Origin: Synaphobranchus kaupii
Taxonomy: Eukaryota; Chordata; Actinopteri; Anguilliformes; Synaphobranchidae
Length of the DNA stretch: 64,000 bases
Direction: 5' to 3'
Assembly: GCA_029718625.1 (NCBI GenBank)
Contig: CM056387.1
Coordinates: 39,487,798-39,551,797, forward strand
In this document: positions 22,985 through 33,045 of the stretch, piece by piece
Numbering within the stretch: position 1 is the stretch's first letter
Layout: every line of letters starts with the position of its first letter
The notes under the pieces: model-generated
What the model saw: only the letters and a program-made list of their open reading frames with translations
The model's database searches: none
What the model was told of the DNA's origin: nothing
Translations under genes and position numbers: made by a program

Positions 22985-24155
22985 TGAGAATTAAATATCC
23001 CTGTATGTAGGATTTATGCATCCTGTGTCTGTCCTTACAGTGTAATTCACAAACCAGTGCAGTGAGCTCCGGGCTCCTACACCTATCCATGCCTTACTAT
23101 GTTTTTCTGGTGTCAAATCCGGGTGACCTCGTATGTTCACTCTAGGCGAGTTTTAAACATCTGTTCTACTGGTTTAAGCAAGCATATACACTTTAAATAG
23201 GACAATCAAGATGGGAGAACAATTGTAACATTAAATAACAAATTATCTTTCTACAGACAACATATTTCCCTATGCCAAACATTGCCTATCAAATGCATGG
23301 CCACCTCTGTGATGTCTTCACTGAATGTAGCTATAGTCTTCCTGTGGCGGTAATTTCCACAGGTGAAAAAAAATCTACGTCACATCGTTGGTATTGTGAA
23401 TAATTCTACAATGGGGATTTTAATGCAATGAACCCTCGTTTACCCTTGACTTTTTACTTTTCTCCAAAGATGGAATGTCCAGTTGCATTCATAAGCTGGT
23501 CTTACTGTAGGAGCCTCATCCACCAATCCACGAGAGCACAGACAACCACGCCCTCCTCTCTATAACGTGCGTTACTATGGCTACCTCTTCTTTTTTACTC
23601 ACCAGTCGAGAGCGTAGGAGGAGGACATTTTAATGCGCAGCTTGCGCAGGTAGGTAGCAGGTGACTGACCAATCAGAGGCGATCCCAAGGTGAAACCGTG
23701 AGCATTGCTGACGGGGAAATGGACGATGTTTCATTTTGGTTGGCCATCCGGACGTGTCGGGTGTGAATGTGACCGGACGTGTTACCAGCTGTAAGCAGTC
23801 CCACCCGCAGTGAGCCCGGAAAGACAATGTTAAAGCGCCCACGCTTCAAGAAAGGGGACGGAAAGGGGGGACAGGGGGAGAAGGGTGGAGTTTTGACGGA
23901 GTATCTGATAAAAATAGAGGTCATCGATGCAGTGTTCTTCAGATTGCTGAGCGCTACAGAAACGGAGGGCTCACTTGGGACGGCGGAATATAGGACACGC
24001 GCGGCTAAAACAGCGGCGTACAACCCCCATGATTACTGCTTGATCCTTCCTCTGCTGAAGGCTCACGCCAGCGGAAACCAAGCCTCCCCCCGGGCTTACA
24101 CTGCACAGCCTTCAGCTTAAAAGGTAGCGGCATGAAATATACATACCTGGGACAG
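22985..24155. other. Non-coding stretch, GC-richer between 23510 and 24120
   Basis: No coding exon is recognised. The sub-block 23510-24120 is CpG-containing and has GACCAATCAGAGG (a CCAAT box) at about 23666-23678, so promoter activity for an unannotated transcript is possible but unsupported. Confidence 0.35.
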
Positions 24156-24157
24156 GG

Positions 24158-25555
24158 ATCTGTGTGTGTGTGTGTCTTTTTGTGTGCGTGTTGTGTGTGT
24201 ATATACAGTGCCCTCCACTATTATTGGCACCCCTGGTAAAGACGAGTAAAAAGGGTTATAAAAAATTAACCGTTTGGTGAATTAGCTTAATGTCACACTG
24301 AAAAAATGAGAAAAATCCAACCTTCAATTGAAGCAAATAAAAAAATCCCTCATCAAGAAATAATTATTTTTAACAAAACCACATGTGCCACAATTATTGG
24401 CACCCCTGCATTTATATATAGAGTAAGTAATTTTTAATATTTGGTCGCATATCCTTTGCATGCCATGACTTCCTGATGTCTGTGACCCAACAACATCAAA
24501 AGACTCTTGATATCTTATTTTCTGGTACTCTTACATGGACCTCTATGGGAATTGGCCGGTGGGACTAGATTTAGCTGTAAATTATGCTGGAAGAGTATGG
24601 AATACATGGTTGGTAAAATGGCTGTAAGTCATCAAGGGTCTGAGGTATCAAATGAGCCTCAAACCATCACTCTGCTGCCAGATATGCAGTAGATATGGAT
24701 GGACCGCTTTAAGGGTTGTTTCTCCTGACACATTTTCCTACTGAACTCTATGGAAAAATAAGTCAGGAGAAGAAACCCTTCAAGTTATCCATCCATATCT
24801 ACTGTATTTCTGGCAGCAGAGTAATGGTTTAAAGCTTGTTTGATACGTCCCTTGATGACTTAGAGCCATTTAGCCAACCATGTGTTCCGTACTGTTCCAG
24901 TGTAATTTACAGCTAAATCTAGTCCCACCCCCCCACTTCCCATAGAGATCCATTCAAATGCAGAGACGTTATAGTATCGCTTGTAAGAGTACCAGAAAAT
25001 AAGATATCAAGAGTCTTTTGATGTTGCTGGGTCACAGACATCATGGCAGGCAAAGGATATGCGACCAAATATTAAAAATGATTACTTTATAATATATAAA
25101 TGCAGGGGTGCCAATAATTGTGGAACACTTGGTTTTGTTAAAAATAATTCTTTCTTGATGAGGGTTTTTTTTTTTTCTTGTAAGAAATTTACTTCAAATG
25201 AAGGTTGGATTTTTCTCATTTTTTCAGTGTGAGATTAAGCTAATTCACCAAACGGTGAATTTTTTATAACCCTTTCTACTCATCTTTACCAGGGGTGCCA
25301 ATAATAGTGGAGGGCACTGTATGTGTGTGTGTGCCTACATGTCGGTGTCTGCATCTGTATTTGAGTACGTATATGTCTGCAAGCAATAGTTGTATACAGA
25401 TGTGTGTATTTGCATGCATGCCGTTTGTGTTTGTGTTGGTGTTGGTGTGTGCGTTTGGCTGCTGGGTGCGTGTATGCTTATATGTTTTTGTGCATGTGTG
25501 TGTGTGCTTGTATATCTGCATGCATATGCAAATGTGTTTGTATACTGCATGTGGT

Positions 25556-25629
<74 letters not shown>

Positions 25630-25918
25630 CACGTGCATGTGTTTCTGAGTGTATGTACACATGTATGTGTGTTTGTGTGTGCCTGTGTGCATATTTGCCC
25701 ATCTGTGTATATATAAGTGTGTGTGTTCCTGAGTATGTGCACATGTATGCGTGTTTGCGTGTGCGTGCCCATGTGTGTATGTATAAGTGTAAGTGTTTAT
25801 GGGTGTGTGTGTGTGTGTGTGTGTGGTGTGTGTGCACGCATGTATGTGTTTCTGAGTGTACGTGCACATGCATGCTTGTTTGCGTGTGCCCATCTGTGTT
25901 TGTGTGTGTCACGCGCGT
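24158..25918. repeat. TG-rich microsatellite tract interrupted by the palindromic element
   Basis: TG repeats lie directly left (24158-24203) and right (25320 onward) of the 24206-25319 element. The right side includes a pure TG run at about 25559-25627 and degenerate TG/ATG sequence to about 25918. The Cys/Val- and His/Thr-rich open frames here are repeat artefacts. Confidence 0.9.
24206..25319. mobile_element. 1.1-kb palindromic Tc1/mariner-type non-autonomous element
   Basis: The element starts CAGTGCCCTCCACTATTATT (24206) and ends with the complement of that sequence (…AGTGGAGGGCACTG, 25319), bounded on both sides by TA, the target duplication of Tc1/mariner elements. The inverted similarity is not confined to the ends. 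ACTCTTGATATC (left, about 24503) pairs with GATATCAAGAGT (right, about 25003), and GTTTCTCCTGAC (24718-24729) with GTCAGGAGAAGAAAC (from 24762). The whole element is therefore two ~0.53-kb arms around a ~30-base centre. No transposase reading frame remains. Confidence 0.85.
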
Positions 25919-25973
25919 GTATGGCAGAGCCAGGCCGCATTTAGACAACATGGCGCTGCTACAGGGGAAGGTA

Positions 25974-26131
25974 CACAGTAAAATGTCCAGTGTTATTTCT
26001 ACTCTAACAGTGTTAATTCAACTCTAACAGTGTACATATGAGCCTGATCTGGCCAGAGTAGGCTCATATGCACACTGCTAGAGTTGAATCAACACTGTTA
26101 GAGTTGAATTAACAGTGGACATTTTGCTGTG
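25974..26131. mobile_element. 158-bp hairpin MITE
   Basis: Two 71-bp arms (25974-26044 and 26061-26131) are near-perfect inverted complements around a 16-base centre. The ends read CACAGTAAAATGTCCAGTG and CACTGTTAATTCAACTC-type motifs are repeated within each arm (CAACTCTAACAGTGT twice per arm, with small changes). It would transcribe into a long, almost perfect hairpin. Confidence 0.85.
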
Positions 26132-26144
26132 AATTTACTGTGTG

Positions 26145-26330
26145 ATTAGAGGCATTAGGGGACGGCCCCCTGGCTGGGCCCGCCTGCAGATCATTACCAG
26201 CGTTACATGACAGTCCAATGAGCTCCTGCCTCCTGTCAGGGGGTCCTTAATGCTTTCATCATTAGCGCCGACGGTGGCGAAGAAAGCAATTTCACGTCCG
26301 AAATTTCCTTCCATGCCGGCGGAAGAACGG
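26145..26330. promoter_or_regulatory. Candidate conserved non-coding element
   Basis: Repeat-free mixed-composition sequence directly after the hairpin MITE. It has CAGATCATTACC, CATGACAGTCCAATGAG and TTCATCATTAGCGCC, that is, several MEIS-like TGACAG and homeodomain ATTA cores close together. Inference from motif density only. Confidence 0.3.
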
Positions 26331-27660
26331 CCCCCGTTCCCGGGCACACGTGCAAGGGGCGACGCTTCCCAACGGCTTTCCCCGGCAAACGTTCCGTTTC
26401 CCCGGGGCTGAAGCTCGGGGGCGTGTCAGAGCTCACGGCCCTCTGGTGTTCAGGTAGCACTTTCGTTAAAGGGTGGGGTTGCACCGCGCCCCTGCGCTTT
26501 CAGGAATAAAGCCAGCGACCAGCATAAAGAGCGCTGCCTAACAATCAGGGGGGTTTTAAAGTACCTCTCATACATTGAACTGTCTCTTTCACCTCCAGGC
26601 AATATATCCGACCTTTATCCATCTCTTAAAATTAAATATTAAAAAGTAGCCAGCTTCAATAATATGAGATGTAATAAAGCATAAAAAAGTGCTTGATATG
26701 AAATCCGGACTTGCTAAGCCTGACTGGATTCTCAAGGCAGAGTGAATTCTTTTCAGTCTCAGAATTAAGTAAATATTTTGTAGCCGTGCAAAAATAAAAA
26801 AGCACGATTTCCTCATACTCTCCCACATAATAGCTTATTTTAATGCAGGCATCGTGTTTCCCCTTGAAAGAGATCATTTTTAAATAACTATGTATTTATT
26901 GCTGTCAATTTTTTTTAAAACAATGGCACCAGTCCCCGACCCTTTCCTGCAACCCGTAAATAACGACGTATCAAACATTTTCTCTGAGTGGAAAGCCATC
27001 TAATAAAGCAGTGCAATTTTATCAATTATGCTTTTGTCTTAATTGTTGACTTCACTTAGCACTGGATGCCGCTCCATAGAGCGCGGCACCATTTTTCAAT
27101 TAAAAGGTCCAGATGTTTTTGGAGGCTTCGGTAGACACCGGCAGTTATGAGAAATGCTTTATCGGCACTGTAATAATCACTACAACATCAGCCCCGGGCG
27201 GCATTTACATACTCATGTTTTATTCCTGCCCCCTTTCTAATGTACCGCTTAATTATACCCAACGAAAGACAATGCCAGTCCTCCGCAGCCCAAAATTTAT
27301 TTACTCGGTAATGTGGAGAGGCAACAGCCACCCAATCCGCCGTCGCCATGGCGAATAAACACACCACTCTGGGCGGGCGCAGGCCCGGTGGGGGAAAAAC
27401 AGTGGGGTGAGGAGGCATAACGTGGCGGGATGAAAAGAGAAACAGCCGCCCTATCGCCCGGGGGAAACAAACGCGACCGGGGAGACACGAAAGAAACGCC
27501 CCCCCCCCGCAAAAAAAAAAAACAAGCAGACATATTTGGTTATGTAAAAGGTCACGGGCAATTCCAAGTCGCGTCACGATGAACGGGCGAGGAGCGCGAA
27601 TACGCTCGCGCGAAGCCAAACAACTGGAACCAATTCAGTGGCTAACCCCCTTCACCCACC
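26331..27660. other. Non-coding stretch
   Basis: No gene is recognised. 26990-27090 (TAATAAAGCAGTGCAATTTT, TCAATTATGC, TCTTAATTGTTGAC) has the look of a conserved element. 27340-27640 is CpG-rich and open on the minus strand by composition only. Confidence 0.35.
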
Positions 27661-28730
27661 CGCCCCACACACACACACACACACACACCCAGTACCCACC
27701 ACGTTTTCCTCAAAAACACTGAAGCGCGACACACTCACACCTCGACACTGGGTCTGCAGGAGACACACAGTGTGTGCTTAGGCTCGTGGGGGGGAGATGG
27801 GGGGTGGGGGGGGGGGGGGGGGGGTGGGCGGTGGAGACAGATCCAAACATTCCTCTCTACAGAAAGGCAATCAAATCCACTGCTCAACTGTAAAGACACT
27901 TATCTGCTTCGGGAGTATTTTAACATCATATTTCCCAGGGAGGAGAGTATCAACTCTGACAGCTGGGCTGCCTCGATACTCTCAATACATCTCTATACGC
28001 AGGCGGAACCTATACGGCCCCAGAAACAAAAGAGCGCCACGCGCCCTGCTTGACAGGCCCCGGCTACAATCATACAGGAAGTTAAATTTAATATCATCAG
28101 CATTTCATTGCCCTGTTTATTACATTTATTTATTTATTTATTTAGGAAAGTCGAGAGGGGGGGGGGGGGGTGTGGGCGGGACGGGATCTGGCAGCGTGAT
28201 AATGATGCAGATTTTAATCAGGAGCTCTCCATTTCGGTGGTGCGCCGCGCGCTCGGCACACTTACCATTCCCGCTACGGGCGCCTTCTTTTTTCATCGTT
28301 TCTGCGAGAATAACGGTAGCCCTCTATTACCGCCAAGCAGGTAATATACCTGTGCGCCATGGAGCTCCGAGGCGAGGCGGACTTAATGCATTCTTAAATT
28401 TACAAATAAATAGCCTCTCCGGTGTAGCTGCTGCTTGTGCTCCTGTCGTTGTTGTTGTTGTTTGTTGGGAGAGGTATATTTCTATTAGCGGGCGTCGTGC
28501 TCCCCACACTTATCTACGGAGTCAGCTGTAATAAGTAGCGCATCATTCACCCGTTAATATTATGGAGCTCTTTCAGACGACACTTAGGCTGATGTTGACA
28601 AGATAGCGCCGCAATATCACAGGTATGACTGGAAGTGTGCAATTCTCTCACTCTTCCTCCACCCTCCTCCCCACCCCCCCCCCCCCCCCCACCCCCCAAA
28701 AAAAAACCGTACAACTAAAATGAGTTCACA
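27661..28730. other. CpG- and homopolymer-rich non-coding region
   Basis: A CA tract lies at about 27666-27688, poly-G at 27806-27824 and 28157-28170, and poly-C at 28674-28690. Between them is CpG-bearing sequence with a 244-codon plus frame (27797-28531). That frame begins in poly-G and shows no recognisable protein. I do not call it coding. Confidence 0.5.
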
Positions 28731-30010
28731 TGGTAGTATAGCGGTGCTCTAATACAATTTTCCAGACTCATACTTTACGGCCTGCGTGGCTTGTCAAGGC
28801 TAATAGAGACTCCTCCTCTGCCCGCCACCTCATAGTAAATTAGCACAATAGGGCCTTTCCCCCAAAAAACAATGACTAATACTGCACTTAATCTTGGGAA
28901 CGCTTAACTCCCATGAAAAATCTCACAGAAGTAGCCGGAACGACACTGATGCATCGAAGCGACGCCACGCATCGCATTCATCACGTCCCACGCTAAATTA
29001 ATCTTGATAGCCCAGAAAACCAAATTACATCAGTTCGCGTTTCGCGTTCCGTCCAGGAGTTCCGGGTAAATATCTGTTGTTAATTGCTCTATATTTAAGA
29101 CCTTGCTACTTTATGGAAAGTATAGGAATGAAGGTAGGGTGGGGTGGGGGGAGGGGCCGCTCAAGAACAAGCTCAAATTAGACACAAATTACACATTTGA
29201 TCATTTTCTAAGACAATGGAGCATAAAGGATTGGTTTGTCCTGAAGACTGCACTTCAGCTTCAAGTACAACTAAATAACTACTCTATTCAATCCAAGCTC
29301 CACAGTAAAAGACCAAGTACTATATGAGGAGAACTAACAAATTTATGACTGCACTATATTCTTTTTTATTTATTTTGAGGGTAATGGGGAAGATCATAAT
29401 TATTTTATTTTGTTTCTGGTTTTCACACACACGCCTCTGCCATAACTAAGACTGGACCAACTGGACACACACACACACACACACATTTTTTACTGCCAAA
29501 GTGGTATTGATGAGCATTGCTTGGGGCTCATAAAATTTCAAAACAGCCCACATGCACTGAACTCATTACATTATTTACACACGTAAATAAAACAGTACAA
29601 AAGTGGATAACATCAGTGTTAGACTCTGAAATACAAAAGTACAATATCACCAAGAAGGCACAGAAGGCCCATTTATAATCAATGTGTAAAGTTAGCCATA
29701 CAAAGCTAAAACTTAGCATTGTAAGCAAAGGTAAATACCACTACATGGCTAACCTTTGCATAACGATACCTTTAACATCACTATCCCAGAAGGAAATTCA
29801 GAAAGAAAGAGAGAAGATAGGTAAAGAGGGTCAGGGGAGCTACGCCACATCTTCAGCCTGTGGAGCGTAGGGGTCGGTCGGGTAGGGCTGTCCTCATCGC
29901 CGTGGGAACCTCATTCCACCACCGGGGGGCCAGGGCAGACAATTGCCTTTCTCTATAGCAACCCCAATGAAATAGAAGACTGCAGTCTTCTTGACTCTAT
30001 TCCTTTAAGA
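28731..30010. other. Non-coding stretch
   Basis: No gene is recognised. A short CA tract lies at about 29465-29484. Confidence 0.45.
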
Positions 30011-30018
30011 TGTATAAA

Positions 30019-30019
30019 G

Positions 30020-30090
<71 letters not shown>
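30019..30090. repeat. Compound TC/CA microsatellite
   Basis: About eight TC units (30019-30034) pass directly into about 28 CA units (30035-30090). Confidence 0.95.
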
Positions 30091-30094
<4 letters not shown>

Positions 30095-31000
30095 GACACA
30101 GAATTCCCACAAGCTTTCCTCTGTTATTGATTATATACACAAATCGGATTTCACTGCTCCCAGTCAGTTCTGCTGAAGCACAGCTTGGCTCTTACTGATT
30201 CAGTGATATAATCAGTACCAAAGCAGTCTCAAAAATGCACCCAATGTGAAACTAGTGAATACACATACAATAAATAAATAAATAAATAAATGATTAAAAA
30301 AAACAATTAATATCTGTATGCAAAACCAATAATGCTCTTTAAGGAGTTCTTGTCCAGAGATATACACATCTACCGCTCCACCATCTAAAAACAGACATGC
30401 ACACCTCAAGTTATTTATCTTCCAAATGCGCTCATTTTTCAACACTAATTAATATATGTCATATGAGGGAAGTGCACTGAACAAGGGAAAACACTGGTTA
30501 ATAAATTGCAGTTATTCATTCAATTTTCCATGTTCAGCCTTTCAATCGAAAATTGAAAGAAAAAATATTTAATTAAAATTTTTAAAAAACCTGATGCGGT
30601 AACCCAGTAATATTTTATCGTAACTAAAAGATAGCGGGAAACATTTGTGCATATTTGCAGCGGCTGGTGTGTCTCGAACTGAAGGCAGTGACAAGGACTA
30701 AAAATATCGGGAAGTTTGCCAGCTTTCAGGGGTGCCATATTTTAAAATACATCACCGTGTCATTTCTTTAATGTGCCATAATCTATTAGGCACATGGCAA
30801 ACTAACAAGAAATTTTTTTCTTTTCCTTTTTTTTTAAAGGATGAGTTTTATGGCTTTGTGTTGGTGATTAATTAAATAAATAGTCTGCGTTTCACAAATC
30901 ATCTCGTTAATTAGTCTGCTAACGTCACCGTAGCGGGGCGAGTCTGAGGCGAGCGGAGGCAGGGCTGGGCGGAGAGAGGGGGGGAACAGACCATGACTCC
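30091..31000. other. AT-rich non-coding stretch
   Basis: No gene is recognised. A short AAAT tract lies at about 30270-30290. The sequence becomes GC-rich (CGGGGCGAGTC onward) just before the assembly gap. Confidence 0.45.
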
Positions 31001-31500
31001 NNNNNNNNNNNNNNNNNNNNNNNNNNNNNNNNNNNNNNNNNNNNNNNNNNNNNNNNNNNNNNNNNNNNNNNNNNNNNNNNNNNNNNNNNNNNNNNNNNNN
31101 NNNNNNNNNNNNNNNNNNNNNNNNNNNNNNNNNNNNNNNNNNNNNNNNNNNNNNNNNNNNNNNNNNNNNNNNNNNNNNNNNNNNNNNNNNNNNNNNNNNN
31201 NNNNNNNNNNNNNNNNNNNNNNNNNNNNNNNNNNNNNNNNNNNNNNNNNNNNNNNNNNNNNNNNNNNNNNNNNNNNNNNNNNNNNNNNNNNNNNNNNNNN
31301 NNNNNNNNNNNNNNNNNNNNNNNNNNNNNNNNNNNNNNNNNNNNNNNNNNNNNNNNNNNNNNNNNNNNNNNNNNNNNNNNNNNNNNNNNNNNNNNNNNNN
31401 NNNNNNNNNNNNNNNNNNNNNNNNNNNNNNNNNNNNNNNNNNNNNNNNNNNNNNNNNNNNNNNNNNNNNNNNNNNNNNNNNNNNNNNNNNNNNNNNNNNN
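31001..31500. other. Assembly gap (500 N)
   Basis: Exactly 500 N. The round number suggests a placeholder of unknown true size. Open frames that span it are meaningless. The left edge is GC-rich and the right edge AT-rich, so unseen sequence, possibly including a GC-rich exon or promoter, could be missing. Confidence 0.99.
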
Positions 31501-31727
31501 ATTCATGGTCAACAGACCTATTTATGCCATCTCCTTTCACAAGGATAATATCCTTCTCTGCAGTGAAAGAGACCTGAGTCGTTCACACCCCAGCATTCCC
31601 ATTTTTCTTTCCGTATCAAAAAATTGGATGTGATGAGCATTATTTTTAAACAATTGAACAGGGATGTCAGATGTTCTTTCCTTATCAGTCATAGTCTCTT
31701 TTTTCTTCAAACTGCAATCATTGAGTG

Positions 31728-31735
<8 letters not shown>

Positions 31736-31777
<42 letters not shown>

Positions 31778-31945
31778 ACCTTAATGATTTTTATCCTCTT
31801 TATCCTTGTCCTCCCAATCAACTTCTCAACAGCGTTATATCCCCCCTTGTCAAGGAACCAGGTAATACCAGAATTCAATCTTTTATGTGTTATCAACCCC
31901 TCCCCCAGCCACTTTTTAAAACCAAAACACCAGCTTGGTACGAAG

Positions 31946-31978
<33 letters not shown>
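31736..31978. repeat. GA microsatellite (31736-31774) and AT microsatellite (about 31950-31978)
   Basis: A near-pure GA tract and a near-pure TA tract lie about 180 bases apart, with non-coding sequence between them. Confidence 0.92.
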
Positions 31979-31982
<4 letters not shown>

Positions 31983-32925
31983 GAACTGAAAAATACTGAG
32001 ATAGCAAAGCCTATTTCCATTTGTACCTAGTTGAACCAATAAATCACACAAAATTTACTGGTTTTTATTTTTTTGTTATTGCACTGAGGGAGGATAAACA
32101 TCGGTCAGAATGCAGGACATGAAAACTATTTAGAGATCTGAGAAAATAACCTGATACTGGAGGTTGACATGGCTAAACCACAACAAAAACAGCAACAAAT
32201 CGTCAAAATACCCGGAAAAAAAATAAACAGAGAAATTTAGGGCCGAGCATTGCTTTATAGACTATTAACAGCTGTGATTGCAAACAGTTTGTTTGGTGTT
32301 TGTAGTTCATGGCAGCTACTTCAAAATAAAATGCAAAAGCAGAAGTGTTTTATCAAAAGTATAAAGAGAACTGATGAGGGGAAAGGGAAAGGCGGGGTGG
32401 GGGGGGGGGCGATATGCGGTGAGCCAGGGGAAAATTTCAAAGTGCCGGCTGCTACCTGCCCCATCCATAAATCTGGAATCCAGCTTAATTCAATCTGGTT
32501 GTTGCATCTGACTTGGCGCACCACAATTCGATTACCACAACTGTACTTTCTAACTGCTGTCAAAAACAAGTGAGCCTTATGTAAACATCTGCCAAGGCAC
32601 ATGGCTGCTTCCGATTAGGCTGGCCTTAAATCAAACCGCAGCAATGAATCTCTATCTGACACTAATACTTTTTAACTTCATACACACAATTAAAATGAAT
32701 TGCGGCCAAAACATACAGGACAAAACCGCATTAAGGTCCCATCTTCCAATCTATAGCTGAACCATAGACTTAAACCTTTCAGATGGCTGTCTCCACTCAT
32801 TTCTTACAAATACGGTGGGGGGGTGGGGGGGAAGGGGGCTTGTTGGGGGCACACTTCTAAGCATGAAGGGAATATCTTCTGTGGGATGGAGGTGGGTTCT
32901 TCAATTTATAGAATAAAACTATACT
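31979..32925. other. Non-coding stretch
   Basis: No gene is recognised. Two G-rich tracts (about 32394-32410 and 32816-32850) are present. Confidence 0.45.
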
Positions 32926-33045
32926 GCACTCTCAAAAAAAAGGTATGAACGGTACTTAAAACCCACTTTTAAAAAAAGTGACACGTGTCACTGGGTGGTA
33001 CCCTATAGGTACGGACAATTGTACCCCTAGCCAGCAATACATGAA
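32926..33045. mobile_element. Fragment of a short fish DNA-transposon repeat
   Basis: The segment has CTCTCAAAAAAAAGGTATGAA, then GTCACTGGGTGGTACC, CTATAGGTAC and TTGTACCCCT. This is the pattern of a common fish repeat built around GGTAC motifs. It contains the palindrome TGACACGTGTCA. Family assignment is from memory and the ends are uncertain. Confidence 0.45.

Noticed and set aside
22421..23090. Cys/Val-rich and His/Thr-rich frames resembling secreted or metal-binding proteins
   Set aside because: Direct translations of CA/TG repeats; the same applies to 25276-26027 and 61098-61349.
27797..28531. 244-codon plus frame
   Set aside because: It starts in poly-G, has low-complexity stretches and no recognisable protein family. 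CpG-rich sequence with few stops explains it.
29915..29940. CTCF site at CCACCACCGGGGGGCC
   Set aside because: A mismatch at a key core position, and the surrounding sequence resembles a dispersed repeat.
30911..31577. Frames of about 200 codons crossing the N gap
   Set aside because: Their interior is entirely N, so there is no evidence of coding.
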